A DNA stretch of 48,232 nucleotides from Herbaspirillum sp. CF444. Its GTDB lineage: Bacteria; Pseudomonadota; Gammaproteobacteria; Burkholderiales; Burkholderiaceae_D. The stretch is taken from the NCBI RefSeq assembly GCF_000282135.1, contig NZ_AKJW01000006.1, positions 1 through 48,232 of the forward strand, read 5' to 3'. A model generated the notes under the pieces. It worked only from the letters and a program-made list of their open reading frames with translations, was not told the DNA's origin and did not search any database. Of the stretch, positions 28,377-36,874 are shown piece by piece. Position numbers and translations under genes: made by a program. Numbering within the stretch: position 1 is the first letter of the stretch; every line of letters starts with the position of its first letter.

Positions 28377-30509
28377 ATGACAGGCAGTACCGCAGGCATA
28401 CAACTGAAAACCCGGCAGCGCTGGGTTGCCGACGTCGTTGAACTGTTTTCTTCCATGCGTTTCGCCATCAGCCTGCTGACGCTGATCGCCATCGCCTCCA
28501 TCATCGGCACCGTGCTCAAGCAAAACGAGCCGATGCCGAACTACGTCAACCAGTTCGGGCCGTTCTGGTTCGAAGTGTTCAACAAGCTGGGTTTGTACGC
28601 GGTCTACTCGGCGTGGTGGTTCCTGCTGATCATGGGCTTTCTGGTGTTGTCGACCTCGCTGTGCATCGCGCGCAACGGCCCCAAGATGATCAAGGACGTC
28701 AAAAGCTGGCGCGAAAACGTGCGCGAGCAATCGCTGCAAAACTTCCACCACAAGGCGGAATGGACCGCCGCCGTACCGGTTGCCGGCCTGGCGCAGCAAC
28801 TGGCGCAACGCATCGGCGCCAACGGCTACAAGGTCAAACTGGTGGAAAAGGATGGCGCCACGCTGGTCGCCGCCAAGAAGGGGGCCGCCAACAAGTGGGG
28901 CTATATCTTTGCGCACAGCGCGATCGTCATCATCTGCGTCGGCGGCCTGCTCGATTCCGACTTGCCGATCCGCTTCCAGCAATGGTTTTACGGCAAGACG
29001 CCGTTCTCCGGCAACGGCCTGATTTCGCAGATCCCGGCCGAGCATCGCCTCGGCCTCGGCAACCCGACCTTCCGCGGCAACACGCTGATCCCCGAAGGCG
29101 CCAGCAGCAGCACCGCCATCATTCCGCAGCAAAACGGCGTGATGATCCAGGACTTGCCGTTCACGATCCAGCTGAAACGTTTCGTCATCGACTATTACTC
29201 GACCGGCATGCCGAAGCTGTTCGCCAGCGACGTGGTGGTGCGGGATAACGCCACCGGCAAGGATTTCTCGGCCACGATCAAGGTCAACGAACCGCTGATC
29301 TACAACGGCGTCGCGGTCTATCAATCCAGCTTTGAAGACGGCGGCAGCAAGTTGCGCCTGACGGGGCACGCGATGAGCGGCGCCGAAGACAAGAGCTTCC
29401 AGATCGCCGGCGAAGTCAACGGCAGCACGCCGCTCGCGCCATCCGGTAAGGACAAAGATGCAGGCAAAGACAGCGACTACACCGTCGAATGGACCGGTTT
29501 CCGCCCCTTCAACGTCGAAAACATGAGCAACAGCGCCGGCCAGGATGTGCGCAGCGTCAATAAAAGCGTCAACCAGAGCTTTGCCGCAGGCTTCGACAAG
29601 CATCTCGGCTCCGGCGCCAAGAACGCCAACAACAAAGACCTGAAGAACGTCGGACCGAGCGTGCAATATAAATTGCGCGACAAGACCGGCCAGGCGCGCG
29701 AGTTTCTCAATTACATGATGTCGGTGCAGGTCGACGGCGCTTACGTCTTCCTGGCGGGCGTGCGCGACGTGCCGGACGAACCGTTCCGCTACCTGCGCAT
29801 CCCGGCCGACGAGAACGACAGCGTCAACGAATGGATGCGCCTGCGCGCCGCACTGGCCAATCCGGCGCTGCGCGAAGAAGCCGCGGCGCGCTATGCGCGC
29901 CAGGCCATGAAGGGCACCAGCAACAATTCCGACCAGTTGCGGGAGCAGGTGCAGCAGTCGGCGCTGCGCGGCCTGAGCATTTTTGCCGGCGACGGCAAGG
30001 AGTCGGGTTATATCGCCGTTTCGCGCTTCATTGAGAAGATCCCGGCGGCGGAGCAGGAAAAAGCCGCCGACATCTTCATGAAAATCCTCAACGGCAGCAT
30101 GTGGGAGTTGTGGCAAGTCGCGCGCGAGAAGGCTGGCCAGCCGCCGATGGCGACCGATGAAAAGCATGCGCGCTTCCTGCAACTGGCGATCAATGCCATG
30201 GCCGACGCCGGGTTTTACCATGCGCCGGTGTACCTGCAATTGAGCAGCTTCGACGAGGTCAAGGCCTCGGTGTTCCAGGTGACGCGCTCGCCGGGCAAGA
30301 AAGTGGTGTACCTGGGCTGCCTGTTCCTGGTGCTGGGGGTGTTCTCGATGCTGTACATCCGCGAGCGTCGCTTGTGGGTCTGGATCCGTCCTCAGGAAAA
30401 TGACTCGGGCGGTTCGCATGCACTGATGGCGATGAGCACGCAACGCAAGACGCTGGATTTCGACAAGGAATTCGAATTACTCAAAGCGAAATTAACGCAA
30501 ACGGCGTAA
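28377..30509 (+). CDS. resB: Cytochrome c biogenesis protein ResB (Ccs1)
   Basis: ResB and CcsB/CcsA form the System II haem transporter and synthetase that joins haem to periplasmic apocytochromes. The 710-residue product has membrane segments near residues 23-45 (FAISLLTLIAIASIIGTVL), 75-95 and 170-190, a large periplasmic domain, and a last segment near 640-660 (VVYLGCLFLVLGVFSMLY). Family landmarks include NYVNQFGPFWFEVFNKLGLY near residues 46-65. ccsB follows downstream on the same strand. Clear ResB, with usual length for beta-proteobacteria. Confidence 0.96.
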   Translation: MTGSTAGIQLKTRQRWVADVVELFSSMRFAISLLTLIAIASIIGTVLKQNEPMPNYVNQFGPFWFEVFNKLGLYAVYSAWWFLLIMGFLVLSTSLCIARNGPKMIKDVKSWRENVREQSLQNFHHKAEWTAAVPVAGLAQQLAQRIGANGYKVKLVEKDGATLVAAKKGAANKWGYIFAHSAIVIICVGGLLDSDLPIRFQQWFYGKTPFSGNGLISQIPAEHRLGLGNPTFRGNTLIPEGASSSTAIIPQQNGVMIQDLPFTIQLKRFVIDYYSTGMPKLFASDVVVRDNATGKDFSATIKVNEPLIYNGVAVYQSSFEDGGSKLRLTGHAMSGAEDKSFQIAGEVNGSTPLAPSGKDKDAGKDSDYTVEWTGFRPFNVENMSNSAGQDVRSVNKSVNQSFAAGFDKHLGSGAKNANNKDLKNVGPSVQYKLRDKTGQAREFLNYMMSVQVDGAYVFLAGVRDVPDEPFRYLRIPADENDSVNEWMRLRAALANPALREEAAARYARQAMKGTSNNSDQLREQVQQSALRGLSIFAGDGKESGYIAVSRFIEKIPAAEQEKAADIFMKILNGSMWELWQVAREKAGQPPMATDEKHARFLQLAINAMADAGFYHAPVYLQLSSFDEVKASVFQVTRSPGKKVVYLGCLFLVLGVFSMLYIRERRLWVWIRPQENDSGGSHALMAMSTQRKTLDFDKEFELLKAKLTQTA

Positions 30510-30619
30510 GCTAGCGCCCGAGATTATGGGCATTGGCGTTTAACGCTTATGCCTGAAACGACATATCTCCCGCGCCACGGACGGGTAGGATGGCGGCAGG
30601 AGACAAATCGGAGAATATG

Positions 30620-31771
30620 ATGGAATTGAGCCAACCCCACGCTTACTCGCAGGATATCGGCTTTTTTAAACGCCTCAGCGTGCTGGACTGGATTTATGCG
30701 CTCGCCCTGGTCGCTGCCTCGCTGTTTGCGCTGAACCGCTACGGCGGCCATATGGATTACTACGAAAAGGCCGTCCTGGTGCTGGCGGCGCCGACCTTTG
30801 CCTGGCTCGGCTGGCACTGGAAGCAGGTGCGCTGGCTCATGGCCTTGCTGGCGGTGCTGGCGTTGTCGGCGATCGCCATGTACGGCGGCAACCTTGAGCT
30901 CGCCGACAAGAAATTTTTCCTCAAATACTTCCTCTCCAGCCAGTCCGCCATCCTGTGGATGAGCGCCTTGTTCGTGTTGTCGACGCTGTTTTACTGGATC
31001 GGCCTGATCGCGCGTTCGCCGGTCGGTTCCGCCATTGGCTCCAAGCTGTGCTGGGCCGCCGTGGTGCTGGGCTTCACCGGCATGCTGGTGCGCTGGTACG
31101 AGTCTTACCTGATCGGCGCTGACGTCGGCCACATCCCGATTTCCAATCTGTACGAAGTGTTTATCCTGTTCTGCATGATCACGGCGTTGTTCTACCTGTA
31201 TTACGAAGAGCGCTATGAAACCCGCCAGCTCGGTGCTTTTGTCTTGCTGGTGATCACGGCGGCGGTCGGTTTCCTGTTCTGGTACACGATGTCGCGCGAT
31301 GCGGCCGAGATCCAGCCGCTGGTGCCGGCGCTGCAAAGCTGGTGGATGAAGATCCACGTGCCGGCCAACTTCATCGGCTACGGCACGTTTGCCTTGTCGG
31401 CCATGGTCGCGGTGGCCTACCTGCTCAAATCCAAGGGCTATCTGGCGGATCGCCTGCCGTCGCTGGAAGTGCTCGATGACGTGATGTACAAGGCGATTGC
31501 CGTCGGCTTCGCCTTTTTCACGATCGCCACCATCCTCGGCGCGCTGTGGGCGGCCGAAGCCTGGGGCGGCTACTGGTCCTGGGATCCGAAGGAAACCTGG
31601 GCGCTGATCGTCTGGCTCAATTACGCGGCGTGGCTGCACATGCGTCTGATGAAGGGCCTGCGCGGGCCGTTCGCAGCCTGGTGGGCGCTGGTGGGTCTGC
31701 TGGTGACGACGTTTGCCTTCCTCGGGGTGAATATGTTCCTGTCGGGTCTGCATTCCTACGGCGAACTTTAA
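30620..31771 (+). CDS. ccsB: Cytochrome c biogenesis protein CcsB/CcsA
   Basis: This is the haem-handling partner of ResB. The product (about 383 residues) has multiple membrane segments and the tryptophan-rich WWD-type motif WGGYWSWDPKETWALIVWL near residues 317-335, plus conserved histidines such as WLHMR, which hold haem. ATG codons at 30617 and 30620 both follow a GGAG site at 30610-30613; the second has better spacing. A longer frame starting at 30590 has no ribosome site. It follows resB by about 110 bases and precedes the HAD gene by 12. Confidence 0.95.
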   Translation: MELSQPHAYSQDIGFFKRLSVLDWIYALALVAASLFALNRYGGHMDYYEKAVLVLAAPTFAWLGWHWKQVRWLMALLAVLALSAIAMYGGNLELADKKFFLKYFLSSQSAILWMSALFVLSTLFYWIGLIARSPVGSAIGSKLCWAAVVLGFTGMLVRWYESYLIGADVGHIPISNLYEVFILFCMITALFYLYYEERYETRQLGAFVLLVITAAVGFLFWYTMSRDAAEIQPLVPALQSWWMKIHVPANFIGYGTFALSAMVAVAYLLKSKGYLADRLPSLEVLDDVMYKAIAVGFAFFTIATILGALWAAEAWGGYWSWDPKETWALIVWLNYAAWLHMRLMKGLRGPFAAWWALVGLLVTTFAFLGVNMFLSGLHSYGEL

Positions 31772-31783
31772 GAGGGTTCCGGT

Positions 31784-32443
31784 TTGAAGAAAGATGCAAG
31801 GTCCGGCTTCGATCTGGTGCTGTTCGATTGCGATGGCACCCTGGTCGACAGCGAAGTGGTGGTCGCCGATGCCTGGTCGCAGTACGTGGCGCGCTACGGC
31901 GTCACGTTGACGGCGCAGGAGGCCTTGCAGCAGTTTCGCGGCACCAGCATGAAGCTGTGCCTGGCGCGCATTGAGGAATTGCATGGCGCGCCGCTGCCGG
32001 CCGTATTCGAGCAGGAACTGCGCGGCGTCATGACCGAGATGCTGAGCGAGCGCCTGCTACCGATCAATGGCGCGCTGGAGATGGTGCAGGCGCTGTCGGT
32101 GCCGTTCTGCCTTGCATCCAACGCCCCTCGCAACAAAATCGAACTGTGCTTGCAGGTCACCGGCATGCTGCCGTATTTCGCGGGCCGCATTTTCAGCGCT
32201 TACGACGTGCAGAAATGGAAACCCGATCCGACCTTGTTCCTGCATGCCGCCGCCAGCCTGGGCGTGGAGCCGCATCGCTGCGCCGTGGTCGAAGACAGCC
32301 TGCCGGGCATTCAGGCCGGTCTGGCCGCCGGCATGACCGTGTTTGCGCTGCAATCCGAAGATCATGAGCTGGATTTGCCGGACGGCGTGCACGTCATCCG
32401 CGAGCTGGCTGAGCTGCCGGGGCGATTGCTTTCCGCGGCCTGA
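31784..32443 (+). CDS. HAD-family phosphatase, phosphoglycolate/beta-phosphoglucomutase-like
   Basis: A 219-residue haloacid dehalogenase-type hydrolase. Motif I is DCDGTLVD with nucleophile D15 and acid-base D17, motif II is in FCLASNAPRNKIE, motif III is KWKPDPTLF and motif IV is VVEDSLPGIQAG. A helical cap between motifs I and II puts it in the subgroup of phosphoglycolate phosphatase and beta-phosphoglucomutase. The substrate cannot be told. It starts at TTG, 12 bases after ccsB, so it is probably on the same transcript. Confidence 0.9.
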   Translation: MKKDARSGFDLVLFDCDGTLVDSEVVVADAWSQYVARYGVTLTAQEALQQFRGTSMKLCLARIEELHGAPLPAVFEQELRGVMTEMLSERLLPINGALEMVQALSVPFCLASNAPRNKIELCLQVTGMLPYFAGRIFSAYDVQKWKPDPTLFLHAAASLGVEPHRCAVVEDSLPGIQAGLAAGMTVFALQSEDHELDLPDGVHVIRELAELPGRLLSAA

Positions 32444-32462
32444 GCGTATTTCACGCTCTTTT
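32442..32462 (+). terminator. Weak terminator after the HAD gene
   Basis: GAGCGT pairs with ACGCTC around a five-base loop and is followed by TTTT. The stem overlaps the stop codon and is only 6 bp, so termination may be partial. Confidence 0.4.
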
Positions 32463-32562
32463 CCCGGCAAGCCGCCGGAAAAATCAAAAACGAGAATTTC
32501 TGTAAGATGATGCGGGACGAGACGGATAAGTCTCCTCGTTCCTCGCCGTTCACGGAGTTTTC

Positions 32563-32655
32563 ATGTCGATCAAGCGTTTATCCTGCAATATTGAAGGTCT
32601 TCTTTTCCCTGGCGCCAAGCCGGCTCAGGTCCGCCGGCCGCAAGCGACGACATGA
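32563..32655 (+). CDS. Tiny reading frame coupled to msrQ (possible leader peptide)
   Basis: A 30-codon frame begins with ATG at 32563, has a CGGAG ribosome site about six bases ahead, and ends in a TGA that overlaps the msrQ ATG (ATGA arrangement). The peptide starts MSIKRLSCNIEG and ends RRPQATT. It has no membrane segment and no similarity to MsrP that I can see. msrQ has no ribosome site of its own, so translation of msrQ likely depends on this frame. It may be a leader peptide, a small protein, or a remnant. Confidence 0.45.
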   Translation: MSIKRLSCNIEGLLFPGAKPAQVRRPQATT

Positions 32656-33284
32656 ATCCCGTCCATGCCGTCCGCAAGCTGACGCCACGCCAGGTCGGCA
32701 TCTTCAAGGCTTTGCTGTTTGCCGCGTCGCTCTTGCCATTCTTCCGGCTTGCCGTGTTCGCCTTCACGGACCGGCTCGGCGCCAATCCCATCGAATTCAT
32801 CACGCGCAATACCGGTGACTGGACCTTGTATTTTCTGTGCATCACGCTGGCGATCACGCCGCTGCGCCGGCTGACCGGGTGGAACTGGCTGATCCGCTTG
32901 CGCCGCATGTTCGGGCTGTTCTCCTTCTTCTATGTCGTGCTGCATTTCATGACTTTTCTCTGGTTCGATCATTTTTTCGACGTTGAGGAGATGTGGAAAG
33001 ATGTGCTCAAGCGGCCGTTCATCACGGTCGGCTTCATTGCCTTTGTCCTGCTGATCCCGCTGGCGCTGACCAGCACCAACGGCATGGTGCGCCGCCTGGG
33101 CGGAAAACGCTGGCAGTGGCTGCATCGTCTGATGTACGTGATCTTGCCGTTGGGCATCTTGCACTTCTGGTGGATGAAGGCCGGAAAGAATCTGCTGGCC
33201 CAGCCGATACTTTTTGCAACAATTGTTTCGATGTTGCTGCTACTGCGTATGTTTTTTAAATTCAAGCCTCAGAAAAATATATAA
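32652..33284 (+). CDS. msrQ: Haem-binding membrane protein MsrQ (YedZ)
   Basis: MsrQ is a haem b protein of the inner membrane that passes electrons to MsrP, which repairs oxidised methionines in the periplasm. The 210-residue product has six membrane segments and conserved histidines H98 (VVLHF), H158 (WLHRL) and H171 (GILHFWW), the expected haem ligands. The usual partner msrP is not next to it: upstream are only a tiny frame and the HAD gene. The start has no ribosome site and overlaps the tiny frame by four bases. Confidence 0.95.
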   Translation: MNPVHAVRKLTPRQVGIFKALLFAASLLPFFRLAVFAFTDRLGANPIEFITRNTGDWTLYFLCITLAITPLRRLTGWNWLIRLRRMFGLFSFFYVVLHFMTFLWFDHFFDVEEMWKDVLKRPFITVGFIAFVLLIPLALTSTNGMVRRLGGKRWQWLHRLMYVILPLGILHFWWMKAGKNLLAQPILFATIVSMLLLLRMFFKFKPQKNI

Positions 33285-33529
33285 GTAATTGAAAATAAAG
33301 GATATTAATATTTTGTTGCGGCGCGGCGAACATGCGCTCGTTTGCACTTTTCTTGCTATTCCCTGACAAAAAACTGTTTTTCGCGTATTCCAAATCGCAT
33401 TTGGTGCGTTAGATGACGTACAGCGCGCCAAAACGCGCAGCCACAAACGCACGGCTACGGCAACTCACAGGATCGATGTTGCTGCGGAAGTTACGAACAG
33501 GAACGTCGGAAGACGGTAAGGACAGGGTT

Positions 33530-33769
33530 ATGCAAGCAATCGAACGCAACGCAAAGACAAAGACCGGCGTCAGCCATCATCAGTCATATGCGCTTTCTCC
33601 CAAGGAAAACCGTTTCAGCAAGGCAGGCAAATCGTTCCGCGCCAAGGAGCGCGAAGACGATTGCTCCATCTACGACAAGCTGCCCAAGCAGATCGACGAC
33701 ATCGTCGAGGGCGAGTCGCCCAAGCGTTTCAAACGTCCCAAAGTGGACAGCGACATCGTTGCGCGTTGA
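33530..33769 (+). CDS. Small basic protein of unknown function
   Basis: I do not recognise this gene. From the ATG at 33530, which has AAGGA eight bases upstream, it encodes 79 residues beginning MQAIERNAKTKTGVSHHQSY. The protein is highly charged, rich in Lys, Asp and Glu, with no membrane segment or signal. One cysteine lies in EDDCSIYDKLPKQIDDIV. The same frame is open to an ATG at 33413, giving 118 residues, but that start has no ribosome site. It is preceded by a 245-base gap after msrQ and followed by a hairpin and T-run. Confidence 0.6.
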   Translation: MQAIERNAKTKTGVSHHQSYALSPKENRFSKAGKSFRAKEREDDCSIYDKLPKQIDDIVEGESPKRFKRPKVDSDIVAR

Positions 33770-33790
33770 TCAGGGCTGGATAGCTCAGCA

Positions 33791-33858
33791 GGGATGCCGG
33801 GACTGCCGCTGATGTCGATCGCGCAGTCCGGAATCCCGGTTTGATGGCGTTTTAGTTT
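33791..33858 (+). terminator. Long imperfect hairpin with T-run after the small unknown gene
   Basis: Bases 33791-33806 pair with 33823-33837 (about 14 bp with one mismatch, a G-U pair and a bulged A). About ten bases on comes a T-rich run (GTTTTAGTTTTTTT). It likely ends the small gene. On the minus strand it lies just past the end of gpsA but has no T-run there. Confidence 0.5.
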
Positions 33859-33861
33859 TTT

Positions 33862-34863
33862 TCAGTTTTCTTCGCGCGGATCGCGCGACAGCAATTGCGC
33901 AACCATTTCCTGCACGGAAATGCCATCGAACAAGGCGCCGGCCACCGCATCGGTGATCGGCATGTCGATGTTCAGCTCTTGCGCCAGCGAGCGCACGGCT
34001 TGTGCGCAGCGCACGCCTTCGGCCACATGACCGAGTTCGGCGACGATAGTCTCCAGTTTTTTACCTTGTGCCAGACCCAGTCCGACGCGACGGTTACGCG
34101 ACAGATCGCCGGTGCAGGTCAGGATCAGGTCGCCCACGCCGGACAAGCCCATGAAGGTTTCCGCACGTCCGCCCAGCGCGATGCCGAGGCGGCTGATTTC
34201 CGCCAGCCCGCGCGTGATCAGCGCCGCGCGCGCATTCAGGCCCAGTTGCAAGCCATCGGCCGCGCCGGTGGCGATGGCCAGGATATTCTTCACGGCGCCG
34301 CCGATTTCCACCCCGATCAGATCATCGCTCGAATACACGCGCAGGTTGCCGCCGTGCACTGCCGCGACGACGCGTTCGCACAAAGCCTTGTCGCTGCTGG
34401 CGATGGTCAGTGCGCAGGGCAGGCCGCGCGCGACTTCCTGCGCAAACGACGGGCCCGACAAGGCGCCGGCCGGCACGCTGTCGCCCATGACTTCGCGCAC
34501 GATCTGGTGCGGCAGCAGGCGGGTTTGTTCTTCCAGTCCTTTGCACAGCCACACGATGTTGGGGACATTGCGGTTGCGCAAGGTTTCGGCCAGTGCGCGC
34601 AGGCCGGACACCGACGAGGCGACGATGAGCAGGCTGTCGGCCGGGTTGTGCGTCACGTGTCCGACCGCAAGGTCGAAATCCGCACTGACCGTGAGCGACT
34701 CGGGCAGATGGAAGCCGCGCAGGTAGTCCATGTTTTCGCGCTGGGCGGCGGCGTCTTGCATGGCTTGCACGTTGCGGCCCCAGAGGACGACTTTGTGACG
34801 TTGCACCAGGTTGATGGCCAGTGCTGTACCCCAGGCGCCGGCGCCGAGTATCGAAATATTCAT
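33862..34863 (-). CDS. gpsA: Glycerol-3-phosphate dehydrogenase [NAD(P)+]
   Basis: GpsA makes sn-glycerol-3-phosphate from dihydroxyacetone phosphate for phospholipid synthesis. The 333-residue product has the N-terminal nucleotide-binding ILGAGAWGTALAINL (residues 5-19). It also has LSGPSFAQEVARGLP, the catalytic lysine region GGAVKNILAIATGA and GVGDLILTCTGDLSRNRRVG. It is the last gene of the minus-strand block running from the rhodanese gene through secB. The secB-gpsA pairing is conserved in proteobacteria. Confidence 0.97.
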   Translation of the reverse strand: MNISILGAGAWGTALAINLVQRHKVVLWGRNVQAMQDAAAQRENMDYLRGFHLPESLTVSADFDLAVGHVTHNPADSLLIVASSVSGLRALAETLRNRNVPNIVWLCKGLEEQTRLLPHQIVREVMGDSVPAGALSGPSFAQEVARGLPCALTIASSDKALCERVVAAVHGGNLRVYSSDDLIGVEIGGAVKNILAIATGAADGLQLGLNARAALITRGLAEISRLGIALGGRAETFMGLSGVGDLILTCTGDLSRNRRVGLGLAQGKKLETIVAELGHVAEGVRCAQAVRSLAQELNIDMPITDAVAGALFDGISVQEMVAQLLSRDPREEN

Positions 34864-34945
34864 GAAGGCAATCGCTGGTGGTTAATGGCTAATCGCAGGC
34901 AGAAGCACGACCGACGCTGGGGCAGATGCCGGAAATGCCGGGCAA

Positions 34946-35398
34946 TCAGTCGCCCCATACTTCGGAAGTCTTGATGAAACCGTTTTGGCCGTCGCGATGC
35001 TTGACCTTGATCCAGCCCGACACGGGCGTCGGATCGGTCAGTTCCAGCAGCACGTTCTTGTCGGCGCTGAAGACGGTTGCACTGGCCTCATCGGCGGCGG
35101 CGTGGATTTTGGCATTGGCGGCGCTGACGATGACGTTGCGCTTGGCGACCAGAGCCTTGGATTGCGCCCACGACAGTGCGCCGGTGGCGTCGCGCACCTT
35201 GCTCCAGTCGCCGTAGGTCAGCACGACTTCGACCGGCATGCCGCGCGGCGCGATGGACACGCGACGGCCTTTTTCGGACGGCGCGTCGTACAGGATCGCC
35301 GGCGCGGCGCCGACCGATTTGAAGTCGAGCGCATAAGCGGGGGCGGCCGCGGCCGAGCCTAGTACGAGAGCGGATAGAATGAGAGAGGAAAATTTCAT
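34946..35398 (-). CDS. Secreted SH3-domain protein
   Basis: A 150-residue protein with a clear signal peptide (MKFSSLILSALVLGSAAAAPAYA). Two SH3b-like stretches follow: one from about 30 to 80 (APAILYDAPSEKGRRVSIAP and VVLTYGDWSKVRDATG) and a second from about 85 to 147 ending GWIKVKHRDGQNGFIKTSEVWG. SH3b domains often bind cell wall peptides, so a periplasmic wall or envelope role is likely. The start at 35398 has a GGAG site seven bases ahead; a longer upstream frame has none. It sits between secB and gpsA, probably on their transcript. Confidence 0.85.
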   Translation of the reverse strand: MKFSSLILSALVLGSAAAAPAYALDFKSVGAAPAILYDAPSEKGRRVSIAPRGMPVEVVLTYGDWSKVRDATGALSWAQSKALVAKRNVIVSAANAKIHAAADEASATVFSADKNVLLELTDPTPVSGWIKVKHRDGQNGFIKTSEVWGD

Positions 35399-35534
35399 GG
35401 ACTTGCTCCGCTGTAGAGGTTGATGCCGCGTATCCGGGAACAGTGGCACGTTACGGCGTCGAATAGCAGGAAAGAGGCGCGCCCGCATTGCCGGGTGCGC
35501 CCAGGCGCAACGGCAATGCAGCGGTACGGCAGTA

Positions 35535-36029
35535 TCAGTTGACGGTAGTCGAACCGGTGACCAGCGTGCCATCGGTTTGTTGCTCGGCCAGTGCTTGCAG
35601 GCGTTGCTGATAGAACACTTCGAAATTGATTTCAGCCAGGTGGATCGGCGGGAAACCGGCGCGGGTGATCACGTCGGCGATGTTGGCGCGCAGGTAGGGA
35701 TAGATGATGTTCGGGCAACCGATGCCCAGCAGCGGATCCAGTTGCTCGGCAGGAACGTTGCGCACTTCGAAGATGCCGGCTTGCTTGCCTTCGACCAGGA
35801 ACGCGACCTTGTCCTTGACCTTGGCGGTCACGGTGATGGTGACGGTGGATTCGAAAATGCCGTCAGCCAGCGCTTCGGCGCCGACGTCGACCGACACTTC
35901 GATGGCCGGTGCATCCTGTTCCAGGAAAATCGCAGGGGAATTCGGTTGTTCCAGCGACAGGTCCTTCAGGTAGACGCGTTGGATCTGGAATACGGGTTGC
36001 TGTTCAGCTTGTTGGTTCTCTTCCGCCAT
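35535..36029 (-). CDS. secB: Protein-export chaperone SecB
   Basis: SecB is a tetrameric cytoplasmic chaperone that keeps preproteins unfolded and passes them to SecA. The 164-residue product has [19 protein letters not shown] near the start, the conserved [23 protein letters not shown] and the acidic, flexible C-terminus. It lies between grxC and the SH3 protein gene in a typical secB neighbourhood. SecY is encoded at the other end of the window. Confidence 0.98.
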   Translation of the reverse strand: MAEENQQAEQQPVFQIQRVYLKDLSLEQPNSPAIFLEQDAPAIEVSVDVGAEALADGIFESTVTITVTAKVKDKVAFLVEGKQAGIFEVRNVPAEQLDPLLGIGCPNIIYPYLRANIADVITRAGFPPIHLAEINFEVFYQQRLQALAEQQTDGTLVTGSTTVN

Positions 36030-36079
36030 GGAATGCTCTCGTTTCAGGTTGGATTAATACAAATGGATAAAAAGGGGAG

Positions 36080-36340
36080 TCAGGCTTGCAGCAGGGGATC
36101 GAGTCCGCCCGCACGGTCCAGTGCGCTCAGATCGTCGAAGCCGCCGACATGGGTGTCGCCGACATAGATTTGCGGCACGGTGCGGCGGCCGGTCTTTTGC
36201 ATCATGATGTCGCGTTGCTGAGGATCGAGGTCGACACGGATCTTTTCGATGTCTTCGATGCCTTTGCTCTTGAGCAGCCGCTCAGCCATCATGCAATACG
36301 GGCAGACGGCAGTGCTGTACATGACGACGCGGGCTGTCAT
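36080..36340 (-). CDS. grxC: Glutaredoxin 3
   Basis: A small glutathione-dependent thiol reductase of 86 residues. It has the active site C13-P-Y-C16, the cis-proline loop RTVPQIYVGD and the GGFDDLSALD glutathione-binding turn. It overlaps the rhodanese gene by four bases (ATGA) and precedes secB by 50 bases. The grxC-secB-gpsA order is conserved. Confidence 0.97.
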   Translation of the reverse strand: MTARVVMYSTAVCPYCMMAERLLKSKGIEDIEKIRVDLDPQQRDIMMQKTGRRTVPQIYVGDTHVGGFDDLSALDRAGGLDPLLQA

Positions 36341-36762
36341 TTGGCGACCTTCGGGCTGTTTTGGCTGGCGGTCGGAAGACCTTGTGCCTGCCAGGCCGCG
36401 ATGCCGCCGGTCAGGCCGTGTACTTCGGCGAAGCCGGCTTTCTTCAGGATGCCTTCCGCCTTGGCGGTTTGCGTGCCCGACTGGCAGACCACGATGACGT
36501 TCTTGCCCTTGAACTTGTCCAGCTCGCCGACGCGTTGCGCCAGGTCCTTGAGCGGGATGTTGCGGGCGTCGCGCAGGTGGGCGGTATTGAATTGTTCGAC
36601 GTCGCGCACGTCCAGAACCAGGGTTTTACCGGTGTTGATCAGTTGCGTGGCCTGCAGCAATGTCAGCTTGCTGCCGCGCTGTTGCAGGAAAGGAATGAGC
36701 AGCGCGCCACCGGAAATGATGACGAGGCCGACCAGAAAAATATTGTCTACGATGAATTTCAC
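36337..36762 (-). CDS. Membrane-anchored rhodanese-like protein
   Basis: A 141-residue protein with an N-terminal membrane helix (about residues 5-26), then a single rhodanese domain. The domain has LVLDVRDVEQFNTAHL and the active-site loop CQSGTQTAK, whose cysteine would carry sulfane sulfur. The topology suggests that the domain may be cytoplasmic or periplasmic; the sequence does not decide. It heads the minus-strand block with grxC, secB and gpsA and is divergent from gpmA. It resembles YibN of E. coli, which has the same neighbours. Confidence 0.93.
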   Translation of the reverse strand: MKFIVDNIFLVGLVIISGGALLIPFLQQRGSKLTLLQATQLINTGKTLVLDVRDVEQFNTAHLRDARNIPLKDLAQRVGELDKFKGKNVIVVCQSGTQTAKAEGILKKAGFAEVHGLTGGIAAWQAQGLPTASQNSPKVAK

Positions 36763-36874
36763 GGGATCTCAATGGGTTTACTGAATCCCGGCATTATAAA
36801 ATAGAAGCTGACACGCTATTTAAATCTTCAATTGCTATTTTCTCATCGCTTCCTTTTTCTGACTGTTCCTCACT

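Noticed and set aside
33778..33792. TAGCTCAG-like sequence resembling the D-arm of a tRNA
   Set aside because: No T-arm (GGTTCGA type), no acceptor stem and no anticodon arm can be built around it. The bases belong to a long terminator-like hairpin.
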